A stretch of 64,000 nucleotides of DNA from Eukaryota sp. TZLM1-RC (GCA_040285825.1 JAUPSS010000009.1:620001-684000), one strand, 5' to 3'; positions 29,690 through 41,073 are shown, numbered from the stretch's first letter. Notes: a model not told the origin generated them from the sequence alone. Translations and numbers: made by a program.

Positions 29690-32260
29690 ATATAACATCA
29701 TCGATACAATTTGTGAAGACTATGGACGAAAATCAACAATGCTCTTTTCAGGTAACAATTTTGATTCAATTTTTTGCAGCTATTTGTCAATCCATGAAAT
29801 TTATTAAAATCCCCTACGGACATGGATGAGGCAATCTGGCATATAAAATGATAAATGAAAAGAAAATCAAACTTCATAAGTAATTTTCCCATATTTTGCC
29901 AATTGATTGTTTTGCTACTTCTCCACTGAGACAAAATTCGATTCAATATGGGCATCATGATTGTATCCTTTGTCTGAAACTTTTCATGCTGTTTCAGAAA
30001 GACAATTTTATATTATCATCTTATAAAACCATTCGAGCAACCGTCAACTCAATGGTTAAACATTCAAATGTGGTACTCAAATTGAAAGAAACTGCTGTAA
30101 AATTTCAACAATTACGTATTCACACCACTTGTTGCTTAACGCTGTATTTACAGTCTTGTTTTGAACGTAATTTTATACCACCACGAATATCTGCCCAATT
30201 ATATGAATCATTAATGGCCAGAATTCGTTATATTACAGCTGAATATTATGGGTAAGTAATGGTGAAACCAGAGAGTGCATTTCCAGAGGATTTTGAAAAC
30301 TTTGGTTATGGTGAAGGAGATTATGAATTATCGACTTCCTTTGAACAACAAAAGTTGAACACAACTATAAGTTATGTAGACCATTTGAGATATGGGCCTG
30401 AGCTTTTTCCACGATTTCCAACTGATGGATTCAGTAGACCACCTGAGTATATGGCCCCAGTAATGTTTGCCAATGTTGAAAATAATTTGAAATTAAATTA
30501 TGAAAAACATATTAATCGAATTATTAATATTTATTTTGACAAACCAGATGTGGAAAATGTGTTAGCAAAAATGTATAAGCTGGGTGGATACCCAACGCCA
30601 TTAGCTACTATTATTTCACTGTATAGATTTAGGTTTCCTCAATCCAAAACCTTGTTTTTAGTTGATGATAGAGATTGCTTGAATTCTGTGTTTCATCATT
30701 GTGAAAATATTTCAGATTTTCTGAATGATGAATTTTTCGCTTTATGTGAACAACATGATATAAGAAATAATGAACTTAGAGACATATTTGAAGGTCTTAT
30801 TGAACCATTTACTTGTCAAATTGAGAATTTGGTCACTGACGAGAATTTAGTTGATAACATATTTCCAGTGGATATACATTTTTTTGCAGACGCTGTGGAA
30901 ATAGATCATCAACTTTTTCTAAAACTAGGAATCACAATTGCCCATTATATTTCCAGTAGAGAGGTAAAACCTTATCATATTTCTCCTGTTTCCACCATTG
31001 TAGGCCCTGGATATTTTCTTATTGATACAAAAACTATATGGACAATCATTAGACAAACATTGATGGACGATTTGTTGCCTGATGAGAAATTAAAAATGGT
31101 CAATACACTAGCCCAAATTCATAAACCCAAACCACCTGAACAATTTGACTTATGGTTTAATAATTCTCTATTTGAACCAACCAATGTTCAAACAAAAGAG
31201 CTATAAATTCAACAACATTATCCACACAGATGGATTTAATATTGGAGTGGAATTTGTTCGTCAGCATTTACAAGGTCAGAAATGTAAGCCAGAAAAGAAG
31301 GCTAGTATTTCGGATTTATATATTGATGATGTTGAAACTTTTCAAGACAAACGAATTGTTGTTTGTGATCCTGAAAAACTTGATTTATTGTATTTTGGGA
31401 GTAAAAAGACTGATCAGGAACTAGCCATGGTGCCTGAACATGAAACTGAACAGCAAAGAAATAGTCGGGTGATGAATCAACACAAGAAATTCAAATGGTT
31501 GAGACTGACTCAGATATCCTCGTCCTTGAAAAGTAGGATGATTGAAAAACAAAAACGTAGGGCGACAAAGTATATTGAGGCAGATTACGACAGGAACCAA
31601 TTGATAGAGTCCAATTAAATGACAATCGAAGATGCAAACACCGAATTATCCGCTTTTGCTGCCAATTCGGCAACTTTTACAGAGTTCTCAAACTTTGTGG
31701 TTGCCAAACTTCGGCAAGTATTTTTGACAATTGACTTTTATAGTCTTGACTTGTGGAGCATTCATTAAATGCAACCTTTCATTCACAAGCAAAAGACTGC
31801 AAGTTGGTTGTTAAAAACCTGGTTCAGCAGTTTGGCAATCCAAAAGACACTTTTATGCTAATGGGTGATTATGGTCAAAAAGGTTCCAAGAATTTACAAC
31901 ATCAAAGACCTACTAGAGGCATTGGATGGATTCAATTTCTGAAAAGAAATGGTTAAAGTATTGATGATTGATGAGACTTTCACTTCAGCAAAATGTCCTG
32001 TTTGTTTTGAAAGTTTTGAAAAGGTTGCTACGTTTTTGAGAGTAACAAATCCCAGATTCTATAAAAGAGAAAAGACTTCTGTTACTACATGTCATGGTTC
32101 ATTAGCTTGTAACAGCGAGAGTTGCAAATTCGGTAACAAAGGCTCGACAAAGCTTTTCAATAAAAAATATACTGACTTGTCTGATTATGCTTGTAATTGC
32201 TGAAGCTGGAATGCGTGGTAATGAAAGACCTCAGTATCTGTGTAGTAGATAGTTTTTGTA
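29690..32260 (+). pseudogene. Fanzor-like RNA-guided nuclease, copy F2 (same family as F1)
   Basis: Plus-strand pieces in order: 29700-29900 ('MKFIKIPYGHG', TGA, 'GNLAYKMINEKKIKLHK'), 29896-30255, a 315-codon ORF 30259-31206, then 31145-31618 and 31621-32203 with several stops. Against F1 they align end to end: 'KFIKI', 'LPIDCF', 'KLFMLFQKD', the WED strand 'TDGFNIGVEFVR', RuvC-I 'VVCDPEKLDLLYFG' (Asp kept), 'MGDYGQKG', and 'MIDETFTSAKCPVC' (Glu and Cys kept). The RuvC-III end is ruined ('SWNAW' then stops). At least five lesions. The alignment extends into the exonuclease-like N-terminal part ('KFIKI.YG', 'L.AY'), so that part belongs to the family rather than to a chance neighbour. Confidence 0.72.
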
Positions 32261-32724
32261 TTTATTCCGCACGAAAATAGATCGTGTATTTATGGGAATT
32301 GTTTCATAAACAATGTACCGATCCCCAAAAGATTTGGTGTAAATTGATATTTTTAACTAGATGTCCGTTGGATGACGTGATTGCCTGAATTTTTTAGCAG
32401 TTGCTGAATGACACATTTTTCAATTGAATTGTTTTTGCTTTCAATCAATCAATTTTAATGAAGTAATGATTGCTTCCGTTGGTCAAAGCTACATCTCAAC
32501 ATTCTCAACATCGAAGTCAAGAGAATTGCTGTAATCTGACTTTGACTAAGTTTGCCAGTCTTGTTTCTGTCAGACCAATTGTGATAAAAGATGACACTGA
32601 AAATTCATCACGAGTATGCGTAACACAGATAATTACTGATTAAAAAACCATTTTTAACTAACCTATTTATTACTTGTTAGGAGAACATTTCATTGTATAG
32701 CCAAGGACATCCATTGTATAAAAC

Positions 32725-34660
32725 CTATAGAATACCAGCACCATAAGAAGGAGTGACTTGCATCTCCTCGCTCTTCCAATCAAAGTCATCAATAGGGTTG
32801 GTACCGTAGCGAATTAACAGAACATGTTCTAGCAGTTTCATCGCCTGTTCGTTCATGAACGGAAAACGTGGAGAAACAACGCAATTTGTGACACCGGCGG
32901 AGGCTAAGGCAAGCAACGACGCGAGAGACTGTTCTGAGTGAAAGATACAAGCAGTTCTGATAACAACACTATCACTTATATCAGACCCCATTGTGCGTGC
33001 TATGGAAGACAAGGCCCGAATACTGCTATCAATGTTGGTGTAAGTACCCCCATCTATTATCTTAGGTACTCTGCCTATCCAACGATCATGAAATATTGCC
33101 ATCAGAGGAATACGAACTGGACCACAAGCTAGAATATACCAATTTTCAGGAGCATTATCTATGATTGAAGAGAGGTATGCTGCTCCCGGTCCACTGTTGG
33201 GAGCATCGCCCAGTAAGAACAGAAGAACTGTATTGCTCTTAACCAATGTATTTGTCAGGTCAGCTAGAATGCCGGTAACACTGATGCACGAAGTAAGTGA
33301 AGGAACAGGGGGTTTAAGTGCAACAGCTTCTTCCCTGATTCTAGGAGAAGACGATAAATGAGGGCTATTATGCTTTGCCGTAATGACCATTGGTTCTAAA
33401 TCAATAAAACCACCAGGTGTTAAGAATGGACGATTGGAACCAGGAGTTGCAGTTTCATTGACGCAGTACAATGGAGGATGATCTATTAAGGGGAGAGTTG
33501 GGGGAACAGGAGCACCCGTGGTAACAACAATACCACCCAAAGCAGTCAACAAGGGTAGGACACGTTCATCTCCAACATTGGCCAAAAGGTCTCCCTTGAG
33601 GCATGAGTATTGCCTAAAATAGCGATGGCGATGGACAGAGAGGAGATCACCACAGGTGACTACATTGACATTGTACTGGTCTGCAATTTTAAGAATGCTA
33701 TGTAGGTCACTGTAATCTGTGGTAACTTTACTAATTTTTTGTTCATACCATTGCCAGAAACTACTATTGTGGGCTTATCTTGTAGTTGGGTCGGGTCAAT
33801 TAGCTTAATATTGAAAAAGACATCTCGCTGATGTGTAATGGCATCAATACCTAAGTTACCAAACCTATGGTTAAGAGGAACTTGTTGTGGGCATACCTTC
33901 TATCCTCTACTTCTTCAAGTGCTTCAAATGCTCTGCGCATAGATGTAGACGTGTTTCGGATCAAACGTATGAAGTGGCTTTCACTTTCAGTTGCAAGAGC
34001 CTGAGGCAAATCCGAAAGTACTTGTATGTTGGAATGTAACGCACGTGAAGCAGCAGCACCACTACCAAGGCGAAGTAGCCGCAAGATTATCGCTGCAAGG
34101 TAACGCTGGGAGAACATAATTAGATCATAAAGGGGACCACATGCACCTTTATTGACCAAGTTGAGAGCGGGGCGGATTGTTTTTCCTTTTTCAATGGCTG
34201 AACCAAGGCTTACTGTGTTTGGATCCCAATCAGTGTCAGCAAATCTGAAAGTCAATACCGAAAAAGCTACTTACCTTGCATTAGCGGAGAAAGGAATGCC
34301 CCGGTTGTAAGTAGCATCCCGAGCCATATCTTGCACAGACTTCAATGCAATAATATGATCCAAGGTGAATTCCTGGGAAAAGTTAGTATCTGTTAACGTT
34401 ATGCACTGGCAATTGAGATACGGAACGCTCCAGTTATCGGGAATATACGCGTCTTCACGGATGAACTGAATGAAAAGGACTGCACAGCTAAAGATACCAA
34501 CTTCCATGTTATCAAAGAGTGCCTGTAGACCTGCATCCTTTCCACATGTTCCAATTTCACCACAGCACGCTCTGCCAGTTGCTCGTGGTTCGGCACGACT
34601 GCATTGATGACAAAACATGGGTGCATTTTGTGAAAGAATGGATGATATATCAGAGGACAT
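32725..34660 (-). CDS. Hybrid cluster protein (Hcp)-like protein, three introns, hybrid-cluster ligands largely lost
   Basis: Exons 34660-34275, 34244-33897, 33864-33749 and 33716-32725, with introns of 30, 32 and 32 nt (all GT-AG), give 613 residues. The N-terminus has the four-Cys iron-sulfur motif of Hcp ('MFCHQC', then 'ACCGEIGTCGK'). The C-terminal half follows Hcp closely ('TIVVSGNDYSDLHSIL', 'VNVVTCGDLLSVH', 'GRVPKIIDGGTYTN', 'HSEQSLASLLAL'). Positions that bind the hybrid cluster in Hcp are changed: SGHD to SGND, the Glu of (T)H(G/S)EM to Asp, TTNC to TTGA, the Gly-Cys of the next motif to Gly-Asp, and DAGQC to DGGTY. Hcp reduces hydroxylamine or NO. With these changes that chemistry is unlikely, while the first cluster could still form. 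Frame and splicing are intact, so this looks like a maintained gene rather than a pseudogene. Confidence 0.82.
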
Positions 34661-35394
34661 CGAAATTGTGATACATTCTACAGTAAAGTTTGGTGAAAAT
34701 TGATATCCTAAGCGTTAAGGTCTCTTAGTATTCCTCTGGAACTGTATCAGACTGAATCTATCACAATTTGTATTTGGAAACTTAGTATCGTCAAGATTTG
34801 AACAGTTATTTTGGAGCCAATCTCTAACCCAAATAGTGCATTCATTGTACTCGTTGCTGCACATGGTATATGATCTTTGATGTTATACTACCTAGTGCCC
34901 CAATAAACACATTCTGTTTCCACAATTAATATATTTATATCTCAGTAAGAAAATCTTGAAACTACCAAAACTTATCCATTGTGTTAAATCGCTTCACCAT
35001 CTGGTACTTTTGCTCACTGTTGATTCATCAACTCCATCCGCTGTTCACAAGTACTAGACACGTGGGGAAGAGAAACAAGTTTTATGTTATATACTTTCAA
35101 TGTCAGACTGTTGCAAATAGTTAATACTTCATTCACTTCCTCCACATTTTGATGTACCCATTAACAAGGTGACAAAACATGGACGGATCGATTCATTCCA
35201 AGAGATTAATTGTTAATTCTATCATCTTGAAAAAAAACTCTACCATCAGAATGGTAAATATCAATTCTTTGATAAATTAGAACAAACGGCTTTAATTTTT
35301 GACAATTATAATCTAAAAAAATGTTTGATTTTGACCTTTATTTTTTGAATAGCATATATTCAAGACAAAATGTACTTAATCAAACAATTTTGTG
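34661..35394. other. Intergenic, no gene recognised
   Basis: Upstream region of the Hcp-like gene. No ORF with family likeness, no RNA gene. Confidence 0.4.
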
Positions 35395-35790
35395 ATTTGA
35401 TGAAGAAATAAAATCCGGTAGATGCTTTTGAATTCAAAACAAATGCAAAACATGATAATGATACTGAAGAAGCTAAAGATAAAAGAAATAAGCAACTTTT
35501 TTCTGTTGTTTTCCCCTTTTCTAAAAATAAAAGGCTTTCAGTAGGAACAAGCAATTTTTTGAATGGGGCCCAATAGAATAAATGCAGAGTTTTGATATCA
35601 TCTTATGGCATTAATATATTCAAATTGACCACCATCAATAGATAACCATTGCTTTTTGATCAAATCAGAAAAAACTTAGTTAGCAAGTAAGCAGATCAAA
35701 AATGCGACATTGGGAATCTTGGATCAAGGAATTTCGTTACAATACCTATTATTTTGAAACAAAGCGTTGAAATTCAATAGATTTTCTTCC
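35395..35790 (+). mobile_element. LINE family A 3' end, very degenerate (A6)
   Basis: Nucleotide likeness to 11780-12130 can be followed ('ttgaattcaaaacaaatgc', 'ttggatcaaggaatttcgt'), but there are many substitutions and stops. It is the oldest-looking copy. Confidence 0.6.
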
Positions 35791-35889
35791 ATTTTTCAAA
35801 TTTATACATGCTTGTGACTTTAATTTGTTTCTATTATATAAATACCTTTTGTGAACGAATTTATTCACTTAATAAGGAATAAAAAATCA

Positions 35890-36449
35890 TCAAATATTCA
35901 ACTAATGCTCCACAATCTCAAAAGCTGCCTCCCCTACATCAAAACAATTAATTACTAAAAATTCAGATAATTTCCCAAAAGAATAGAGTGAATCAGAAAT
36001 TAATTTCATTATTCCCTTAAAAACAGAAACTACAATCCTGTTCTGCCGGTAAACACGATTGAGAATTCTTCCAGTCCTTTCCCTTACAACTACAACAAAA
36101 TCCTCAAGGAAAGCCATAGCAGCCTTACCTAAAGATCCAAGCAAAGAAGAAAAAGGGGACATAAATTATATTGGGCATGAGAATTTTCATTTATTGAGGA
36201 AATGTATTTCGCATATTTAGCAATTTTATATTTTTCGCCAGCAAGAACAGGATTATTTACATCTGAGTTAATGAAATGTTCGTTAGAAGAATTACAAGTG
36301 TCAATGGACATGACGTCTAAGATAGTAAAACTACCATTTAAACCGGGAACTACTAGATCACCTCTTGTTAGACCCATAGAAGCTCTGTTGTAGCGCGTAC
36401 TATCAATATTGGGGTCATCAAGAATTAATTTTGAAAGCAAAGGTTCTAA
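35890..36449 (-). mobile_element. LINE family B copy B3, 3' segment (split by the Ty3-like element)
   Basis: Minus-strand peptides 'EPLLSKLILDDPNIDSTRYN', 'LVVPGLNGSFTILDVMSIDT' and, in the next frame, 'FLEDFVVVVRERTGRILNRV' continue the LINE B reading that stops at 40405 on the other side of the Ty3-like element. Other copies (18474 onwards) show these two parts are normally joined directly at 'DSF-LEPLV'. Confidence 0.8.
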
Positions 36450-36532
36450 TGTAGGTATCTCACTAGTGAGTACCTAAGTATATAGAATAACATTAAATAA
36501 AATTATCTTTATCTTAACCCGCCTTAACTAAC
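36450..36532 (+). repeat. Left 83-bp terminal direct repeat (LTR)
   Basis: Identical to 40285-40367. It starts tgtaggtatctcactagtga and ends cgccttaactaac. The Gag-like ATG follows 10 nt later, leaving almost no leader for a primer-binding site. Confidence 0.85.
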
Positions 36533-36541
36533 TCGAGTACA

Positions 36542-38116
36542 ATGAGTGCTCCAACAAAGGAACCGAGTACCCCTCCTTCCTCAACGAGTTCGGATATAGT
36601 TCATCCCACTCCTGGTCAAACGAGTTCGAGTGTTTCACACTCCACTCATATAACGTTGAGTTCGGGTGCAACCCACCCCACTCCAAACATAGACGAGAGT
36701 TCGAGTGTTTCACACTCCACTCATGGAACGTTGAGTTCGGGTGCAACCCACCTCGCTCCACATTTATTTAGTTCGGGTCAACACCCCACTATTATTCATA
36801 CGAGCGGAGATCCTCGACTCCCTCCTCCAAATCCGAGTTCGGGTCAAAACCCCACTCCTAACCTAACTCTTCCGGAGGTAATCCCTCCCAACAACAACGC
36901 CCATTCAACGGCTACCACAGCCTTGACTACGGCCAAAGTCTCGCAGGATAAACCTCCTGCCACTAGCCCAGAGTTAGAGGCGCTTCTCGCCACTTTCTCA
37001 AAAGAAGAAAGTGAGAAACAGGAGCCAACAGACTTTGTGGAGTCTCTCCCTTCAGATACGTCCCTGTACCCAGATTTAGAAAACTGTGATTCAGTACAAA
37101 CCTTAAACGAGACTTTAGAAGGATTCAGGGAAGTTCCCCTCACCTCACAAGTTCGTAAAAACTCTATAGAGCTTCTCGACAAAGAGAGCAAGGAGTTGAA
37201 GAGTAGACCTGCTGAACGCCGAATACGACTATCCCCACTAGACTCCTCTTATAAATCCATCATGTCCAAGCCTCGCGCTGACATATTCGATTTTATCGGA
37301 AAAAAGGCCACCCTCGGCATATATAACTTTAGAATACGGTGGTTGGAGGTCATGGAGTATGGTCGAGACTTCTCTAACAATTTGGATGGACCTGAGAACA
37401 TACACCTCCTCCCAGACTGGTTTAGGCCAGGTTTGGACAAAATTTATGAAGTCAACAGCATATCTGGAGTGGATTATACGGTAGTAAGAGAGGTTTACGA
37501 ATACTACCCTTCGTCATCAAACCCTGATCTCGTTGAGATGAGACCCGCATCTCAGCCGTTCAGGCTAATTTTCGTCGAACAAGGAGTCACCTTCAAACGA
37601 GATCATGCCAACATGAAAACGGCAGTCATCTCCACCTATAGGTCTCCCCCCAATCACCACAATGTACAAATTGGGGACACTTGGGTAAATAACAAGGCTT
37701 TCACCTTCACCCCAATACTAGGTATAGAGGATACGCCTTTTCAAAGCATTAGACCTTTCAGGCCATCCATTCAGCTCAACATTCAAGAGGAATCGAAACC
37801 TCTTCAAAAACTACAAATTGACCAGCTACCGCAGCCTGGTAATCAGGACATTTCCATAGACGTCCTCACTATCCAACCATCGGACTCATCTGTCCCAATG
37901 GAAGAATCGACCTCACATCAAACAGGTCCAGGATTGAGCAGACAAGATTTCTCCTCATCTCGATCAGGAACATTAGCCGGAATCCATGATCCACGTCAAG
38001 TTCTTGACTTAAATCCAAGATTCAGATCCAATCCACATTTTCGAATTAGCAAAGCACCTCAGATTTGCCCATTTTTTCAAATTGGCTCTCAAAAGTTAGA
38101 TCAGAGCAACAACTAG
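36542..38116 (+). CDS. Gag-like ORF of the Ty3-like element
   Basis: Five hundred and twenty-four codons. Residues ~1-110 are Ser/Thr/Pro-rich with internal repeats ('SSVSHSTH', 'TLSSGATH', and 'SSGQ' units). A conserved folded region (~215-420) follows, then a tail that runs out of frame at about 38045, where it meets the integrase ORF. No zinc knuckle is seen. The abrupt junction marks the deletion that removed pol up to the integrase. The ORF itself is free of stops, which suggests a young element. Confidence 0.6.
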   Translation: MSAPTKEPSTPPSSTSSDIVHPTPGQTSSSVSHSTHITLSSGATHPTPNIDESSSVSHSTHGTLSSGATHLAPHLFSSGQHPTIIHTSGDPRLPPPNPSSGQNPTPNLTLPEVIPPNNNAHSTATTALTTAKVSQDKPPATSPELEALLATFSKEESEKQEPTDFVESLPSDTSLYPDLENCDSVQTLNETLEGFREVPLTSQVRKNSIELLDKESKELKSRPAERRIRLSPLDSSYKSIMSKPRADIFDFIGKKATLGIYNFRIRWLEVMEYGRDFSNNLDGPENIHLLPDWFRPGLDKIYEVNSISGVDYTVVREVYEYYPSSSNPDLVEMRPASQPFRLIFVEQGVTFKRDHANMKTAVISTYRSPPNHHNVQIGDTWVNNKAFTFTPILGIEDTPFQSIRPFRPSIQLNIQEESKPLQKLQIDQLPQPGNQDISIDVLTIQPSDSSVPMEESTSHQTGPGLSRQDFSSSRSGTLAGIHDPRQVLDLNPRFRSNPHFRISKAPQICPFFQIGSQKLDQSNN

Positions 38117-40256
38117 CCATAAGCAGTAATGATCCATTATTCAAAAACGCTACACTATGCAAAAACACAGAAGTCTGGTTAAATAATAACAATAAAATGA
38201 TAATCCCGATTAAACTAAGAAAAACGGCACTCAACCTAATACACGGTTTAACCCAATCAGGCCACCCCAGCAAAAACGAAAGTCTTCATAAACTTTCCAA
38301 AAGCGATTTCTACTGGCCAAACATGAGAAAAGATCTCATCAAACATATAGAACGTTGCCCTACTTGCCAAAAAACAGCACCAGTAAAGCAATCAAAGACA
38401 CCCTCAACTGGTTCCCTGTGGGCTAACCGCCCTTTCGCAAGATTAAACGTGGATACAATTGGACCACTCAATAAAGACAACAACGATAATAAATATTTAC
38501 TAGTTTTCGTCGATTCATTTACAAGGTATACAATACTTGTACCTTTAAAAGAAATTAATGCCTTAGAAGTAGCAGATGCTTTGATATGGAACGTCTGTGC
38601 TATTTTTGGCATACCTATGTCTATACATAGCGACAATGGCCCTGAGTTCGCCAACGAAATATTTAATTTGCTTTGCCAAAGAATGTCAATTGAAATGTCT
38701 AAATCAATTCCTTACCATTCTGAAAGCAATGGATTGGTGGAAAGAAAACATCGAGATGTGATACAATGTATAAGGAAATTATTAATAGATTACAACGACC
38801 ATGATTCATGGTCCACATATGTACCTATAACTCAACTATTAATTAATTCAACCAGAAGTAGAATCACAAATCACACTCCATACGAACTGATGTTTGGGTC
38901 ATCCATCAGCCCAAGATCAGATCCTGCTAACATCCCAGGAGGCATTTTCGATTTTGAATCCAATGTACCACTTTTGCAAGTCCTCAAATTTAAGAATGAA
39001 CGTCTTCAAAAAAGATGGGAAAAAGCAGAACATCACCAACTATTAAATACACCCAGTCATACGAAAAACTTAGATGAAATTACATTTAATATTGGTGAAT
39101 ATATTCATTTTTTTTTCTCGTAAATTTTTTTATTAAATTGGCTAAATACTACGACAATTCAGAAATTCCTCATGCAACTACTCCACTACTAGTAGTCAAT
39201 ACTCCAAAAAGACACTGAACAACCAGCACACAACCAAAAAGTACATGATTGACATTACTAAGCGGCCGTCTGAGATGCTCCAAGAGCGTTTTAAAGGCGA
39301 CAGCAAGCTTTTCATCGCACATACGATAGTTAGAACCAGCAACAACATCCAATAAGAAGAGTGCGAATTTGATCTCAAGAACAACTAACCAACCCTTCAG
39401 TAAACAGATCACAAACTTTCTACTTCCATTACTAAGCGGCCGTCTAAGAAGCTCCAAGAGCGGTTTAAAGGCGACAGCAAGCTTTTCATGAGAAGAGAAA
39501 TGCGAACATCTGCTGATGGTCAAGTCAAATTGAACAAGAAACAAAATGCTTGTGAGAAGGGAACTAATTTGTCTCCAAATTGATGTTTCGAAGGATGATG
39601 TTATAAGTGGAAGAACATTCAGTAGAGTCAACAAAGAAGGGGGAGACAACGCAGAGCAATATGAAATAATTGTTGAGAAAACAATAGGAGGGCCTGGACC
39701 GTGATAAGGGAGGTCTTCAACAATCATGATGGAGAGGAAGGAAGTTCGACGCGGAAGGCGGGGGGGGGGGGGATTTAAAAAAATATATATTCATCGAAAG
39801 ACTAAACAACCTAATAAATTGCATGGATCTTGGTTAGGCCCATATCTGGTTTTAGAAACCCCTTCCAACTCCACCTTATTAATAAAGAACCTGACGACTG
39901 GTGAACAAACAAAGGTATCAAAAAGGGACTGTAAAATTTACAACGCTGACGATCCTAACGATGTCGATCTACTTAGGGCCGTCGCAGCCACAGATTCAGG
40001 TAAACATGTCATCGAAGAAATCCTTGACGAGTATAATACTGCTCAAGGACCCTTCTGTACTGTTAGATGGTTTGGTGGAGATACTACCGAGGAACCACTC
40101 CATTCTATCAGATATTCAGAAGCGTATCAACGATTTAATAAGAAACCAAATAAAAGAAAACGTAAATCTATTAAATCCAACAACGCAGCTCGGGCTCTCC
40201 CCGTGCCTCAGCAAAAGCGTTATCCGCAAAGGAAGCGGAAGAACAACTGTAAATAA
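38065..40256 (+). pseudogene. Integrase of the Ty3-like element, interrupted by a 676-bp insertion
   Basis: The first part (38065-39108) has the H-H-C-C zinc-binding motif ('HGLTQSGHPSKNESLHKL', 'ERCPTCQK'). The catalytic core follows, with DDE residues in 'LNVDTIGPL', 'IHSDNGPEF' and 'GLVERKHRD'. After the insert (39109-39784) and one duplicated target copy, the frame resumes at 39795 as 'RKTKQPNKLHGSWLGPYLVL', the GPY/F module. A chromodomain-like stretch ('FCTVRWFGGDTTEEPLHSIR') and a basic tail end at 40256. GPY/F and chromo-like C-termini are typical of Ty3/mdg4 integrases and steer insertion. It is inactive because of the insert. Confidence 0.85.
39109..39784 (-). mobile_element. Retrocopied mRNA inserted in the integrase gene, with poly(A) and 10-nt target-site duplication
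   Basis: The insert lies between two copies of atatattcat (39099-39108 and 39785-39794). On the minus strand it ends in a run of nine A (39109-39116 region) and begins with a run of C after a short T-rich stretch. It holds an ORF from 39727 to 39170 (185 codons), unlike anything else here, with two near-identical ~62-bp segments 172 bp apart ('EKLAVAFKxLLExLRRPLSN' twice). The G+C is higher than the surroundings. The structure is that of a processed retrocopy made by LINE machinery. The parent gene is not in the window and its family is not recognised. Confidence 0.75.
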
Positions 40257-40284
40257 TTTTAATTAAGAAAACGGGAGAAGGTAG

Positions 40285-40367
40285 TGTAGGTATCTCACTA
40301 GTGAGTACCTAAGTATATAGAATAACATTAAATAAAATTATCTTTATCTTAACCCGCCTTAACTAAC
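40285..40367 (+). repeat. Right 83-bp terminal direct repeat (LTR)
   Basis: Identical to 36450-36532. The identity of the two copies argues for recent insertion. Confidence 0.85.
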
Positions 40368-40404
40368 CCCTACATACACAGCTAGCATAATGCCTAACGG
40401 CAAC

Positions 40405-40640
40405 AAAGGAATCTACTCGATAAGATTGAAGCATTACATGAATTTGGTCCCTGACGTTATTATGCACCTTACTTCTAAATGTAATGAAATGTTTACAGTT
40501 CAAAAGATGAGTAAACAAAAGAGGTTTACCACGTTTACAAGTTAAATGATTGGGCAAATTGTTTGGCCACAGAAAACAACGAAAATGCAAGTTTAAAAGC
40601 CATTCATTGTTTTTTAACAAAAGTCCATAAACAGAGGGAA
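40405..40640 (-). mobile_element. LINE family B copy B3, 5' segment
   Basis: Minus-strand 'FRCFLWPNNLPNHLTCKRGK', 'LLNCKHFITFRSKVHNNVRD' and 'SYRVDSF' parallel the B2 peptides 'MRCFLWPCSLPNDLICRCKS' and 'CKYFITYRSIVHDSVRDQLY'. The reading stops at 40405 and continues at 36449 across the Ty3-like element. Confidence 0.8.
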
Positions 40641-41073
40641 TTGTATAATACCTTATTTGACTTCACAGCTTGTTCAATTTCTGCAATCAGTCGACACAAG
40701 ACTGTCTTCATGTCTTTTGATAACATTCTGCTGCTGATATCCATGCTCTCTATAAGTTGTAATAGAATATTATTTTGCCTTCAAAAGATGGACGGAGAAT
40801 TCTACTTTAGTCCTGATAGTTCACAACACAAATGTTTTCAGTAGTTGTTTTTTGTTATTAATTTCTAGTTTCTCTTGTACAACTTCAGCAGTTCTTGAAA
40901 TAAATGATGTTGTTTCATTCGGCATTTGTTTGGTTTTGTTTCAGTCAATGCGAACAAAGCATCAGAAGATATTTCAAAAGAGACAAGGTCCAAGTGTCTA
41001 CAAGGTCAACTAAAATCTACAAAAGAAATTCATTTATTGTATACAGAAAAGACTAAAAAGTGGAAAACTAAAA
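40641..41073. other. Spacer 3' of the cyclin gene, uncertain ORFs
   Basis: A plus-strand 81-codon ORF (40926-41171) with lysine-rich helical composition overlaps the 3' end of the cyclin on the opposite strand. A minus-strand stretch from about 40790 ('MDISSRMLSKDMKTVLCRLI') also looks protein-like. Neither has family likeness, and I would not call them genes. Confidence 0.3.

Larger units (their letters stand above)
36450..40367 (+). mobile_element. Ty3/mdg4-like LTR retrotransposon, RT region deleted, nested in LINE B
   Basis: Identical 83-bp direct repeats (36450-36532 and 40285-40367) bound a 3.9-kb element. It holds a Gag-like ORF, then directly an integrase with zinc-binding, DDE and C-terminal domains. 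Protease, RT and RNase H are absent, so it is a deletion derivative. The repeats are very short for LTRs, begin TGTAGG and contain the palindrome ctcactagtgag. No target-site duplication is evident. Between the right repeat and the resumed LINE (40368-40404) lie 37 unexplained bases. Confidence 0.78.

Noticed and set aside
32725-34660. Sec24 or another COPII-type protein
   Set aside because: The N-terminal C-x2-C...C-x5-C with GK and the C-terminal motif order match hybrid cluster protein, not a zinc ribbon plus gelsolin fold.
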